Shown piece after piece: positions 50,503-59,094 of a stretch of 64,000 nucleotides of DNA. The position numbers were made by a program, and so were the translations under genes. Source of the DNA: JAJFJD01 sp965228695 (GTDB taxonomy: Bacteria > Pseudomonadota > Alphaproteobacteria > UBA8366). The notes under the pieces are model-generated. The model had not been told where the DNA came from. It did no database searches and was given only the letters and a program-made list of their open reading frames with translations. The stretch covers positions 4,526,001-4,590,000 of the forward strand of contig CBDDIB010000002.1 in assembly GCA_965228695.1 (NCBI GenBank). The letters are read 5' to 3'. Each line of letters begins with the position of its first letter. Position 1 is the first letter of the stretch.

Positions 50503-51138
50503 CTAAATTGGAACGCGCAGCGTCGCCGTGGTACCGGAAATGTCGGTGACGAGGCCATCGCCAATTTCAGCAGCCAAGGCGGCTGTAAAATAAGCGTGTA
50601 CGTTCAACGCAGTAACGTCCTCATCTGCTGCACTAGGGGTTATTGCGGCCGCACACCGGTCGGAGAGACGCGCTTCTTGGCCCTCCCCCATGACGATGAC
50701 GCAGGGCCGACCGTCCACAAGATGAACATCGGCCGCGATCTTCCCGCCGCGCGGCAGGCAGTCCATCGCAAACACGATCAGATTGAGGATCAACTTGCCG
50801 GTACCCGACTTCAAATCGCCAGCCGTCGCGGTATCGGGCAGCGACACGTCGAACCGTTCCTCGGATTCCACCAAGCCTTCGGCGAGTTCACGGACCGCAG
50901 ACATGCTCTGCAATGCGTCATGCCCGGCAAAACCATACGCCATCCGATAGTACTGAACGCGGGCGCTGGCTTGTTTCGCGCTGCCGCCGATTAGCCCCAT
51001 CGCCTCATCGAACATCGAGGAGTCGATTTCACTGATCAACTCGACTCCGTTGTTGATGGCCGCGATACCCGCAACCAATTCGTGGCAAATTCTTGAGCAC
51101 AAGAGTTCGGCGATGCGCCGATCGACATTCGGTTTCAT
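50503..51138 (-). CDS. chpT: ChpT, histidine phosphotransferase of the CtrA pathway
   Basis: Start set at ATG 51138; the longer frame to 51381 has no family character. The 211-residue protein has the ChpT Hpt-like helix 'AELLCSRICHELVAGIAAIN' with His19 as phosphoacceptor, followed by 'NGVELI', and a degenerate HATPase-like C-terminus ('TGKLILNLIVFAMDCLPRGG'). ChpT passes phosphate from the hybrid kinase CckA to CtrA and CpdR. Position beside cheA on the same strand, with ctrA at the other end of the cluster, fits the recurring alphaproteobacterial arrangement. CckA and CpdR are not in the window. Confidence 0.9.
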   Translation of the reverse strand: MKPNVDRRIAELLCSRICHELVAGIAAINNGVELISEIDSSMFDEAMGLIGGSAKQASARVQYYRMAYGFAGHDALQSMSAVRELAEGLVESEERFDVSLPDTATAGDLKSGTGKLILNLIVFAMDCLPRGGKIAADVHLVDGRPCVIVMGEGQEARLSDRCAAAITPSAADEDVTALNVHAYFTAALAAEIGDGLVTDISGTTATLRVPI

Positions 51139-51398
51139 CAGCTCTAGTCTTTTCCCGATTTCCGGAACCAATCCACTGGCACGCAACCTAGCGCATCGCA
51201 CGCCACGGCCCAAGGTCTTCTGCCGGAAGAATTGCGTCGGTGGTCGGTTCCAGCAAAGTCCACGTTTAGGTTCATCCGACCGGCGCACGGTAATCGCGCA
51301 ACGGTGAATTTCAATATCACCGGAAAAGTGCCAAGTAACACGCGACCGTTGCCCTTTCCACACGGGCGGCTTCGCCACCAAGGTCCGAAAAACCTCAC

Positions 51399-52163
51399 AT
51401 GCCAGGAACCGAAAAGATCAGCAAAGAATGGGCCGGAAACGGCATGGTCACCGACATCATGCTGCACGACCGGTTGGCCGCCGGCGTCACCGGCACGGCC
51501 GAGCGGGTCGTCATTGGATTGAACTGGACCTACGTGCAAGGGCCTGACGGCGCCGGGTTCGCCCACACGCCGGCCCGCGGAACCGCCGGCTGTTACGGAT
51601 TGCCCAACCCCGGCGGCTATAGCGGCAAGGACTTGGCCGATCTCGCGGCGCTATGGCGGTCCGAGAATGTATTCGAACGCGCGATCGGCATTGCCGCCGT
51701 CAATGCCCATTGGAACCGGTTCGATCTTCAGGCAAGCCGCGAAAACGGATTGGATCTGCTTCAGGACAAGGGACGGCGGACAGTGATCATCGGAAGGTTC
51801 CCCGGCCTAAAGGAGCGGCTGCCGACCGCGGCAATCGTCGAGCGCGAGCCGAAACCCGGTGAGTTCGGCGAAGACGCCATTGATGTTTTGTTGCCCAATG
51901 CCGCCTATGTCGCAATCACCGCCTCCGCCCTGGCGAACGGTTCGTTGGCGCAGATCCTATCGAAATTGGGTGACGGGTTCGCCGTGCTGGTCGGCCCCGG
52001 CACGCCGCTTTCCGCCGCGCTGTCTTGTGTCGGCGTCAACGCGGTATCGGGATTCATCGCGAGCGATCCAGATGCCTGTGCTCGCGTTACCGCCGAAGGC
52101 GGCACCGTAAAGTCCCTGCGGCCGCACGGCCGTTTCGCAACATTACAGTTCGAATCGGACTAA
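51399..52163 (+). CDS. DUF364/DUF4213 domain protein (putative heavy-metal chelation fold)
   Basis: The 254-residue protein has an N-terminal enolase-like DUF4213 part ('VVIGLNWTYVQGPDGAGFAH' with 'GTAGCYGLPN') and a C-terminal Rossmann-like DUF364 domain ('RTVIIGRFPGLKERL', 'YVAITASALANGSLAQIL', 'VGPGTPLSAALSCVGVN'). Members of this family are thought to bind or chelate metals, mainly by structural likeness, with no proven reaction. ATG 51444 is an alternative start. It overlaps the convergent LysR gene by four bases. About 260 bp upstream (51139-51398) hold nothing I can name. Confidence 0.7.
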   Translation: MPGTEKISKEWAGNGMVTDIMLHDRLAAGVTGTAERVVIGLNWTYVQGPDGAGFAHTPARGTAGCYGLPNPGGYSGKDLADLAALWRSENVFERAIGIAAVNAHWNRFDLQASRENGLDLLQDKGRRTVIIGRFPGLKERLPTAAIVEREPKPGEFGEDAIDVLLPNAAYVAITASALANGSLAQILSKLGDGFAVLVGPGTPLSAALSCVGVNAVSGFIASDPDACARVTAEGGTVKSLRPHGRFATLQFESD

Positions 52164-53089
52164 GCGTCGGGCTGGGCGTCGGGCTGGGCGTCCCACGGCG
52201 CCGCGGGGCCGATCCGGTCGGCGAGGAAGTCGACGAAGACCCGAACCTTCGACGAGAGATGCCGCCGGTGCGGATAGACCGCAAATACATTCCCGCCATC
52301 CTGCGTGTGATCTTGAAGAATATGGCGCAATATGCCGTCACCGATGGCGGAACCGACCGAGAATGTCGCCAAGCGGGCAATGCCGATACCGGCAATAGCC
52401 GCTTCGCGAATGGCTTCGCCCGTGCTGACGGAGAAATTGCCCGTTACATGGATAACCTTGCGCGCGCCATCGGGCATGACGAACTCCCAATGGTTCAACA
52501 TTTCCACCTGGTTGTACCGCAGGCAATTATGACTCTCCAACGCTTCCGGCTCCGATGGCTCGCCATGGCGTTCCAGGTAAGCGGGAGACGCGACGACGAC
52601 CCGATCGTTGCCCCCCAATCGCCGGGCGACAAGGCTCGAATCTTCCAGAAATCCGGCCCGGATCGCCACATCGATCCCTTCCTCGACGATATCGGCCATT
52701 CTGTCGTCGAGCGTCAGTTCCACCTCAACCTTCGGATAAAGCTCGAAGAATGCCGGCAACAAGGGAACCAGATGATGCAATCCAAAGTGAATTGCGGAAT
52801 TGACCCGAAGGATCCCGCGCGGCTCGACGCCCACGCTGGCGACCTCGGCCTCCGCCTCGTCGATATCCGCGAGGATTCGCTTGCAACGCTGGAAATAGGC
52901 CTCGCCTTCCTCGGTCACGCTGAGCTGGCGCGTGGTCCGGTTTAGCAAGCGGACGCCGAGACGGTCCTCAAGCCGGGCGATCTTCTTACTGACGGCTGAC
53001 GGCGTGAGGCGCAGTCCCGGCGCAGCCGCGGAAAACCCCCCTTTATTGACCACTTCGACATAAATCGACATCTCGTCCGATCGATCCAT
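52160..53089 (-). CDS. LysR-family transcriptional regulator
   Basis: The 309-residue protein has the LysR winged helix at the N-terminus ('VVNKGGFSAAAPGLRLTPSA', 'VSKKIARLEDRLGVRLLNRT') and a periplasmic-binding-like effector domain ('GFLEDSSLVARRLGGNDRVV', 'AIAGIGIARLATFSVGSAI'). The ligand is unknown. The C-terminal end contains a tandem 12-base repeat giving 'DAQPDAQPDA'. It is divergent from a small gene at 53222, whose promoter it may control; the 130-bp space contains a TCAT-AA-ATGA inverted repeat (53114-53123) and other AT-rich repeats. Confidence 0.9.
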   Translation of the reverse strand: MDRSDEMSIYVEVVNKGGFSAAAPGLRLTPSAVSKKIARLEDRLGVRLLNRTTRQLSVTEEGEAYFQRCKRILADIDEAEAEVASVGVEPRGILRVNSAIHFGLHHLVPLLPAFFELYPKVEVELTLDDRMADIVEEGIDVAIRAGFLEDSSLVARRLGGNDRVVVASPAYLERHGEPSEPEALESHNCLRYNQVEMLNHWEFVMPDGARKVIHVTGNFSVSTGEAIREAAIAGIGIARLATFSVGSAIGDGILRHILQDHTQDGGNVFAVYPHRRHLSSKVRVFVDFLADRIGPAAPWDAQPDAQPDA

Positions 53090-53221
53090 AGCCGCCTCAT
53101 TGCTTCCAATTATTCATAAATGATGTTCTGAATATCCTATTTTAGTTCGAATTGGAATGAATTATCTATCTCTCATGCTCGGCGTCCAACGCTGATCAAC
53201 CATTCAACAAGGAGACGGACA

Positions 53222-53386
53222 ATGGCTGGTTCGAAATTTCACGAATTTGGAACGTTGCAGGACCTTGATCTCGAGGCCGCGCTCAACCGCGCCCATAGCG
53301 AGCGGAATACGGCAATTCGAAATGGGTTACGGCGTCTCTGGACGGCGGGGCCGTTCAGCCGCGCCGCGGCAAAGTCTATCCGCTGA
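53222..53386 (+). CDS. Small basic protein (54 residues), DUF1127-like
   Basis: A 54-codon frame starts at ATG 53222 behind AAGGAG (seven-base spacing), a near-ideal ribosome site. It reads 'MAGSKFHEFGTLQDLDLEAA' at the start, then 'LNRAHSERNTAIRNGLRRLW'. Arg and Ala are frequent and there is no signal sequence or membrane segment. The middle 'A..R...I...L..L' helix resembles DUF1127-type small alphaproteobacterial proteins. Divergent placement next to a LysR gene suggests regulation by it. Function unknown. Confidence 0.6.
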   Translation: MAGSKFHEFGTLQDLDLEAALNRAHSERNTAIRNGLRRLWTAGPFSRAAAKSIR

Positions 53387-53426
53387 TCCGCTGACCAAGC
53401 CGGAAGCTGCGCCCTCCCGATCAGTC

Positions 53427-54038
53427 CTATCCGGTCAACAACCGCGCCGCCGCTTCCAAATCGGCGGGGCGGTTTGCATTGAAGAATGGGTCATACGGGT
53501 CCGTAGAGAATTCAACGGTCGTCATACGATATCGTCCGGTCCAGAGATCGACCTTGCGAATATCCTCGTCGACCATGGCCTGCCGCAAAGCGCCCGCCAA
53601 CGCCACCGGCCAAAGACCGACAACCGGATGCGCCCGCCCGCCGGACGCCGCGCAGGCCATCTCTGCCCCGTCGTCCTGAAGCCCCGCCCATAGGCGTGAC
53701 ACGAGATCCAAGGGAAGGAACGGCGCGTCGGTCGGAATGCTGACCAACCATGCACATTCGGGCGCATTCGCCTGCACCCAGTCCATCCCGGCAAGTACGC
53801 CGGCCAGCGGCCCGGCGAAACCGTCGATCGTATCCGCCGCCACCGGCAGGCCGGTGGCGGCGAACCGCGACGCATCACCGTTGGCGTTCAGAACCAGGGC
53901 ATCGACCTGCGGCCGGACACGGCACACGATTCGTTCGAGTATCGTCTTGCCGCCCAGCATCCGCAGGCATTTGTCGCCGCCGCCCATCCGACGGGCCAAT
54001 CCGCCCGCGAGTAAAACGCCGGCAACCGGTTCAGTCAT
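53427..54038 (-). CDS. mobA: MobA, molybdenum cofactor guanylyltransferase
   Basis: Start set at ATG 54038 ('MTEPVAGVLLAGGLARRMGG'). The 203-residue protein has the MobA nucleotide-binding loop 'LLAGGLARRMGGGDK' with Lys23, and 'IPTDAPFLPLDLVSRLW' with the metal-binding Asp. It attaches GMP to molybdopterin to make the bis-MGD cofactor used by formate dehydrogenase and nitrate or DMSO-type reductases. It overlaps the end of the GGDEF gene by eight bases, and fdhD follows further upstream, so all three belong to one minus-strand group for molybdoenzyme maturation. Confidence 0.92.
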   Translation of the reverse strand: MTEPVAGVLLAGGLARRMGGGDKCLRMLGGKTILERIVCRVRPQVDALVLNANGDASRFAATGLPVAADTIDGFAGPLAGVLAGMDWVQANAPECAWLVSIPTDAPFLPLDLVSRLWAGLQDDGAEMACAASGGRAHPVVGLWPVALAGALRQAMVDEDIRKVDLWTGRYRMTTVEFSTDPYDPFFNANRPADLEAAARLLTG

Positions 54039-55032
54039 CCTGCGGCTCGTCCGCCATGTCATCCGTCCAGAGTACGACGCGGTCCCGTCCGTCGTCCTTC
54101 GCCCGGTAAAGGGCCCGGTCCGCGCGCGCGATCGTCTCTTCCAACGAGACGGAGCCGTCGACCATGCAAAGACCGAAGGATGCGGTTATCGGCAATGATA
54201 TCTCGCCGCTGGCGGAAATCGGCGATTTGCTCAACGCCCGGCGCAGCCGTTCGGCGATCGACCGGGCGGTCTCGTTGTCGGTATTCGGCAGCGCCAACAG
54301 GAACTCCTCGCCGCCGTAGCGGTAAATGCTGTCATACGGCCGCAGGTTGGCGATCAGGCGGCCGACCGCGGACAACAGCACGACGTCGCCGACGCCATGT
54401 CCGAACCGGTCATTGACCGATTTGAAGTGGTCGATATCGCACAGCCCGATACAGAACGGCGACGCGGTCCGAAGGGAACGGTCACGCTCCCGGCCTAGCT
54501 CCGTCATCATGCTGCGGCGGTTGTGCACCCCGGTCAGCGGATCGAGATCGAAGACCGCCCGCTGAAAGGCATCGCGAATCCGCCGTGCGATCGCGCTGAA
54601 CCGATCGACTTTCTCCATGAAGGCGTCGTAGTCGCGCGCCGGCAGCGGCTCCCCGTCAACCGCCTTGAGCGCAAGGCTGCGGCCGCGCTCGTGCTTTTCG
54701 ACATGCGCCGACCAAAGTTCCTTAAAAACCGGCTGGTCCAACAGGTTGCGCGATGCATGAATGTCGAACCAACTGCCGAACCGGCCCAGGTAATGGGCAT
54801 GCTTCGACACGACTTCGCGCGCGGGCGGCAGCCCGCACACCACCGCGCGATGCCATTTGCGGAGCCAGTCTGCGTGTTCTTCCATCGCCGCGTCGATCGC
54901 ATCGAGAATGTCGCGCGAATCCTCCCGGATCGCGGGGAGATCCTCCGTCGGCGCGGTCCGGGTCAGAACGGGCAATTCGTTAGGCTGCGTTTTCGTCAAG
55001 GCTGGCCTTGCGTTGCGTCCGTTTCGATTCAT
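54031..55032 (-). CDS. Diguanylate cyclase with N-terminal CZB-like zinc-sensor domain
   Basis: The C-terminal GGDEF domain (about 170-325) is complete: 'FDLDPLTGVHNRRSMMTELG', 'GLCDIDHFKSVNDRFGHGVG' and active-site 'YRYGGEEFLLAL' (GGEEF). The N-terminal part has spaced histidines, 'EEHADWLRKWHRAV', 'SKHAHYLGRFGSWFD' and 'LWSAHVEKHERGRSLA', matching the zinc-binding CZB domain of E. coli DgcZ, though the usual Cys reads His or Tyr here. It should make cyclic di-GMP under zinc or related control. Start uncertain: ATG 55032, TTG 55059 (both overlapping fdhD) or TTG 54975 just after the fdhD stop. No RXXD inhibitory site is evident. Confidence 0.85.
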   Translation of the reverse strand: MNRNGRNARPALTKTQPNELPVLTRTAPTEDLPAIREDSRDILDAIDAAMEEHADWLRKWHRAVVCGLPPAREVVSKHAHYLGRFGSWFDIHASRNLLDQPVFKELWSAHVEKHERGRSLALKAVDGEPLPARDYDAFMEKVDRFSAIARRIRDAFQRAVFDLDPLTGVHNRRSMMTELGRERDRSLRTASPFCIGLCDIDHFKSVNDRFGHGVGDVVLLSAVGRLIANLRPYDSIYRYGGEEFLLALPNTDNETARSIAERLRRALSKSPISASGEISLPITASFGLCMVDGSVSLEETIARADRALYRAKDDGRDRVVLWTDDMADEPQDD

Positions 55033-55861
55033 CGGGCACGGTGCTTGGATCTTCGTCAAAGACGATGCGATCCTCGCCGGAGAGAACGATAAACCGTTTC
55101 CCTCTCGCTCGCCCGATCAGCGTCAAATCCGCCTTTCGGGCCAGTTCCACGCCCCAGGCGGTAAAGCCGGAACGCGAGGCCAGGATGGGAATTCCCATCT
55201 GGACGGTTTTGATCACCATTTCCGAGGTTAAACGGCCAGTGGTGTAGAAACTCTTTCCAATGGCCGAAATATCATGCAGCCGCATATATCCGGCGATTTT
55301 GTCCACGGCATTGTGGCGGCCCACATCCTCCATATACAGGAGCGGCCGGTCCTCCTCGCAGAGGACACAGCCGTGAATCGCCCCGGCCTCCAGATAGAGG
55401 CTCGGACAGGTATTGATCTTGCGGGTCAGCGAATAGAGCCAGGATGTCCGGATTTCCGCGTCTTTCGGAAGGTCGATTTCGTCGAATCGCTCCATCAGGT
55501 CGCCGAAAACGGTGCCTTGGGCGCAGCCGGACGTCAGGGTCTTCCGGCGCAGCTTATCCTCGAAATCCGTCTCGGACTCGGTGCGGACGACGACCGTCTC
55601 GATATCCTCCTCGTAGTCGATTCCGGTAATCTCGTCGTCGGCCTGCAGCATGTTCTGATTCACCAGATAGCCGACAGCGAGATATTGCGGGTAATCGCAG
55701 ATCGTCATCATCGTCACGATCTCACGATTGTTCAGAAACAGCGTGAGGGGCCGTTCCACGACGACCGACGTATCGACCGCACCGCCGTCCTGATCGATGC
55801 CGGACAGCCGCTCGGTAAGCCGGGGATCGGTCGGATTCGGCTGCAAAAGAAACTCTTCCAT
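54980..55861 (-). CDS. fdhD: FdhD, formate dehydrogenase accessory sulfurtransferase
   Basis: Start set at ATG 55861 ('MEEFLLQPNPTDPRLTERL'); a GTG at 55900 is possible. FdhD moves sulfur from IscS to the molybdenum cofactor of formate dehydrogenase. The 293-residue protein has 'RPLTLFLNNREIVTMMTICD', the cysteine loop 'TSGCAQGTVFG' (Cys113), 'EDVGRHNAVDKIAGY' and 'TGRLTSEMVIKTVQMGIPIL'. The E. coli CxxC loop is CAQG here, so only one cysteine is kept, as in many FdhD proteins. Formate dehydrogenase genes are not in the window. Confidence 0.92.
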   Translation of the reverse strand: MEEFLLQPNPTDPRLTERLSGIDQDGGAVDTSVVVERPLTLFLNNREIVTMMTICDYPQYLAVGYLVNQNMLQADDEITGIDYEEDIETVVVRTESETDFEDKLRRKTLTSGCAQGTVFGDLMERFDEIDLPKDAEIRTSWLYSLTRKINTCPSLYLEAGAIHGCVLCEEDRPLLYMEDVGRHNAVDKIAGYMRLHDISAIGKSFYTTGRLTSEMVIKTVQMGIPILASRSGFTAWGVELARKADLTLIGRARGKRFIVLSGEDRIVFDEDPSTVPDESKRTQRKASLDENAA

Positions 55862-56022
55862 ACCGCATAATATGAGGCCTGAGGGGGTATTTGACCACAC
55901 CCCGGGCGCGCACCGCCGTGATCTGCCAAATCCGCCGGACAGGCATGCAGTAAATGCAATAGACGCTGTCCGGCAGCGGGTGTAGGGGACGGCGTCTTGT
56001 TAACACGGCCGCGAGCAAGGGC

Positions 56023-57285
56023 ATGGTGAAAGTCGTGGGCGCCCTCGGCGCCGTTCTATTCGGAATGGGTTTCCTGTTGTTGGGGAACGGCTTGTTCGGG
56101 ACGTTGACCGCGCTGCGGATGACGCATGAGGACTTTTCGGCCGCCGCCATCGGTATCGTCGTCGCCGCACACTCGATCGGCTTCGCGGCGGCCTGCCTGA
56201 CCAGCACGCGGCTCATCGACGCGGTCGGCCATATCCGGGTCTTTGCCGGGTTCGCAGCCGCCTTGGCGGTATGCTGCCTCAGCTTTGCCGTCGCCGTCGA
56301 TCCGGTCGCCTGGGTCGTGCTCCGTCTCATCTTCGGCTATTCCACCGCCGCCGTCTTCATGGTCGGCGAAAGCTGGCTGGCGGGCGCGGCGCCGGCGGAG
56401 GACAAAGGCAAGATCTTTGCCGTCTATATGATCGTCAACAAGGGCGGGTTCGGGGTCGGACAACTGCTCATCATGCTCGGCGATCCGGCCGGGGACCGTA
56501 TGTTCATGCTGGTCGCCGCGTTATACGCCGTCTGCCTGATCCCGATCGCGCTCGCCCGCATCAAAGCGCCGGAAGGAATCGGGTCGGAATCGCTCGGCCT
56601 GAAGGCGTTGTACCGCCTCTCCCCGGTCGGCGTGGTCGGCGCGGTTGGGGCGGGCGCGACCAATTCGTCGCTGCTCGGACTAGGGCCGGTGTTCGCCGAC
56701 GGCCTCGGCATGACGTTGAACCAGGTGTCCTTCTTCATGGCCATCTTCTTGGCGGGCAGCTTGGTTCTGCAAATACCCATCGGGCGGCTGTCGGATCGGT
56801 TCGACCGCAGAACGGTCCTGTTCAGCGTCACGCTGGTCACCGCCGCATCCTGTGTCGGCATGGCGTTCATCACGGCATCCGGCCGGCCGACGCTGGCCAT
56901 GCTGTTGGGCCTTTCCGCGTTGGTGGGCGGACTGAGCGCGACGGTCTATCCGATCGCGATGACCCACGCCAATGATCACGCGAAGCCGGAACAGACCGTC
57001 GCCCTCCACGCGGGTTTGCTGCTTTTTTTCGCCATTGGCGCCAGCATCGGCCCGATCGTCGCCTCCCTCACCATGGAATCCATGGGACCCGGCGGATTGT
57101 TCGCGTTCGGCGCCGGCGTCTACGTGATCCTGGCCTTGTTCACCGTGTTCCGCATGACACGCCGCGCACCTTTACCGGAAGACCGACAGACCGACTTCGT
57201 CGCGATGCCGCAAACCTCGATGACCTCGCCGAACGTCGCCGGACTCGACCCGCGGATCGAAGACCGCTTCGAAGAAGAACTCTGA
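56023..57285 (+). CDS. Major facilitator superfamily transporter
   Basis: The 420-residue membrane protein has about twelve hydrophobic segments, with the MFS loop 'GRLSDRFDRRTVLFSVTL' between segments 8 and 9 and a typical pair of six-segment halves. It starts 'VKVVGALGAVLFGMGFLLLG' and ends with a hydrophilic tail of about 40 residues. The overall look is closest to YcaD-like MFS permeases of uncertain substrate. It is divergent from fdhD and convergent with the SnoaL-like gene, 12 bp between stops. Confidence 0.88.
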   Translation: MVKVVGALGAVLFGMGFLLLGNGLFGTLTALRMTHEDFSAAAIGIVVAAHSIGFAAACLTSTRLIDAVGHIRVFAGFAAALAVCCLSFAVAVDPVAWVVLRLIFGYSTAAVFMVGESWLAGAAPAEDKGKIFAVYMIVNKGGFGVGQLLIMLGDPAGDRMFMLVAALYAVCLIPIALARIKAPEGIGSESLGLKALYRLSPVGVVGAVGAGATNSSLLGLGPVFADGLGMTLNQVSFFMAIFLAGSLVLQIPIGRLSDRFDRRTVLFSVTLVTAASCVGMAFITASGRPTLAMLLGLSALVGGLSATVYPIAMTHANDHAKPEQTVALHAGLLLFFAIGASIGPIVASLTMESMGPGGLFAFGAGVYVILALFTVFRMTRRAPLPEDRQTDFVAMPQTSMTSPNVAGLDPRIEDRFEEEL

Positions 57286-57296
57286 TCCACGGACGG

Positions 57297-57701
57297 TTAG
57301 TTCATGGTTTGCGGGCCGGCATCGGGATCGTCTGCCGGTGCCCCATTCGTCGGCGCGGCCTGATGATGGACCATTCGCCATTGGCCTGCCTCCTTGTGGA
57401 AGACGTTCGTTGCGATCAGGAAATCGTCGCCGATCTCCTCAAAGCAGATCACCGTCGCCGTCTCGCCATAAACCGACACACGCGGCTCGCGGCAGCGGAT
57501 ATCCGGCGCACCGTCATTCGCCAGGATCGATTCCCAGCTCTCCATGACCTCATCCCGGCCGTGCAGCGCATGCCAGCCCGGGTGGATACAGGACACCGCC
57601 GCGTTTTCGGCCCAAATGCCGACCATTCCCTCCATGTCCTTGCTCTGGAAGGCGAGATAGAACGCGTCATTGGCGAACAGGACCGCTTCGTGCTGCGCCA
57701 T
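57297..57701 (-). CDS. SnoaL-like (NTF2 fold) protein
   Basis: The 134-residue protein has the cone-shaped NTF2-fold pattern of the SnoaL/DUF4440 group: 'AFYLAFQSKDMEGMVGIWAE', 'SCIHPGWHALHGRDEVMESW', 'VSVYGETATVICFEEI' and 'NVFHKEAGQWRMVHHQA'. Members include ketosteroid-isomerase-like enzymes and binding proteins without known catalysis. No operon partner is evident beyond the neighbouring periplasmic protein on the same strand 16 bp away. Confidence 0.8.
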   Translation of the reverse strand: MAQHEAVLFANDAFYLAFQSKDMEGMVGIWAENAAVSCIHPGWHALHGRDEVMESWESILANDGAPDIRCREPRVSVYGETATVICFEEIGDDFLIATNVFHKEAGQWRMVHHQAAPTNGAPADDPDAGPQTMN

Positions 57702-57716
57702 GTCGAAGTTCCCCTG

Positions 57717-58208
57717 CTATTCGATCTTGATCTGATGGGCGAATTTCTTCCCGTCGCTGACCGTCAGCAATTGAAACCCGAGCATCTTGCAGAGGTCGAG
57801 AAAGGTGAAGTAGTCCTCGACCCGCTCTTCTTTGAACAAGGGGGTCGCCCGGGCGACCGCGGTCAGAACCGCCAACAGCGCCCGCATGCGGTACAGCGAA
57901 TCGTAGCTGTCCCCGGTAAGCCCGACGATAATCAGTTTTTCCGCTTCGGCGCCTTTCGCGAAGATCGCATAGGGCGGCGGATACGGATTCTTGCGGATCA
58001 TCTCGTTCATCACGTGCGTGACGAAAGCGATGCGGCTGCGCCGGCTCGCCTCCGGCAGCCTTTCGGCGCGCGCCTTGTAGGTTTCGGTCGTCGCCGGCTT
58101 GGGATAGTAGTAGTCCGCGTGCCGGTCCGCGCCCAACGCCGCGGAGCCGGCGACCATCACCGCAAACGCAGCCCCGACCGCCCACCGTCCGCTCTTCGCA
58201 ATTCGCAT
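57717..58208 (-). CDS. Conserved periplasmic protein of unknown function
   Basis: Start set at ATG 58208; the longer frame overlaps the divergent NAD kinase start region and has no family character. The 163-residue product begins with a signal peptide ('GRWAVGAAFAVMVAGSAALG', likely cut before Asp or Arg). The mature part has 'YYYPKPATTETYKARAERLP', 'IAFVTHVMNEMIRKNPYPPP' and 'AIFAKGAEAEKLIIVGL', followed by 'VEDYFTFLDLCKMLGF'. I recognise this as a family seen in other alphaproteobacteria but without a function I can state; some databases use a molybdopterin-related name that the sequence does not support. Confidence 0.7.
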   Translation of the reverse strand: MRIAKSGRWAVGAAFAVMVAGSAALGADRHADYYYPKPATTETYKARAERLPEASRRSRIAFVTHVMNEMIRKNPYPPPYAIFAKGAEAEKLIIVGLTGDSYDSLYRMRALLAVLTAVARATPLFKEERVEDYFTFLDLCKMLGFQLLTVSDGKKFAHQIKIE

Positions 58209-58312
58209 CGATACCCTCTCCGTCGAAATAATTCCATCGTCGTGACTGGCGCAACGATGTGCCATAGCTATACTGAGCCGCCCTGTCCGGCATTGTCCAT
58301 ACGGGTTTTCCA

Positions 58313-59080
58313 ATGAAGAACAAGAAGATCGCCTTCGTCGCCGCCGAAAATGCCGAAGCCGTTCAGGCCGAAAAGGACCTGAAGGCGCGCTACGACCATG
58401 TCGATCCCGCCGATGCCGATATCATCGTCGCCTTGGGCGGCGACGGATTTATGCTCCACACCCTGCATGAACACAAGAGCGAGCAGGTCGCCTTCTACGG
58501 CATGAATAGGGGGTCGGTCGGCTTCCTGATGAACGAGTACGAGCCGGACGGATTGGTCGACCGGCTCAACCGCGCCGAACCGATCAGTCTGAAGCAGCTG
58601 CTGATGACGGTGGAGACCGCCGACGGCAAGACCGTGACCGCCCCCGCCATCAACGAAGTGTCGATCCTGCGCCAGACCCAACAGGCGGCGAAAGTGCGCA
58701 TCCTGGTGAACGACGTGGTCCGCCTGAACGAGCTGATTTGCGACGGCGCGCTCGTCTCCACCCCGGCGGGCAGTACGGCGTACAACCTGTCGGCCCATGG
58801 TCCGATCGTTCCGATCGGTTCGGAGATTCTCTGTCTGACCCCGATCAGCGCCTTCCGCCCGCGGCGCTGGCGCGGCGCATTGTTGCAGCAATCGGCCAAG
58901 GTTACTTTCGAAATCCTCGAAGCCGACAAACGGCCGGTCAGCGCCTGTGCCGACTACACCGAAATCCGCGATGTCGTCCGGATCGACATCACGCAGGACT
59001 CCGCGACCCTGGTCAAACTGCTATTCGACGCGGAACATGACCTGGAAGAGCGGATTATCAAAGAGCAGTTTACGCCGTAA
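58313..59080 (+). CDS. nadK: NAD kinase
   Basis: NAD kinase phosphorylates NAD to NADP using ATP. The 255-residue protein has the GGDG motif ('IIVALGGDGFMLHTLHEH', GGDG 42-45), 'NRGSVGFLMNEYEP' and the NE/D-T-P-x-G-S-T region as 'GALVSTPAGSTAYNLSAHGP', all catalytic signatures. A later 'PISAFRPRRWRGALL' segment is typical of the short alphaproteobacterial form. It stands alone between a divergent and a convergent gene. Confidence 0.95.
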   Translation: MKNKKIAFVAAENAEAVQAEKDLKARYDHVDPADADIIVALGGDGFMLHTLHEHKSEQVAFYGMNRGSVGFLMNEYEPDGLVDRLNRAEPISLKQLLMTVETADGKTVTAPAINEVSILRQTQQAAKVRILVNDVVRLNELICDGALVSTPAGSTAYNLSAHGPIVPIGSEILCLTPISAFRPRRWRGALLQQSAKVTFEILEADKRPVSACADYTEIRDVVRIDITQDSATLVKLLFDAEHDLEERIIKEQFTP

Positions 59081-59094
59081 TCGCGCCCTTCCGT

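Noticed and set aside
52165..52193. Tandem GACGCCCAGCCC repeat
   Set aside because: It is a two-copy repeat coding the last residues of the LysR protein, a likely replication slip with no sign of a regulatory role.
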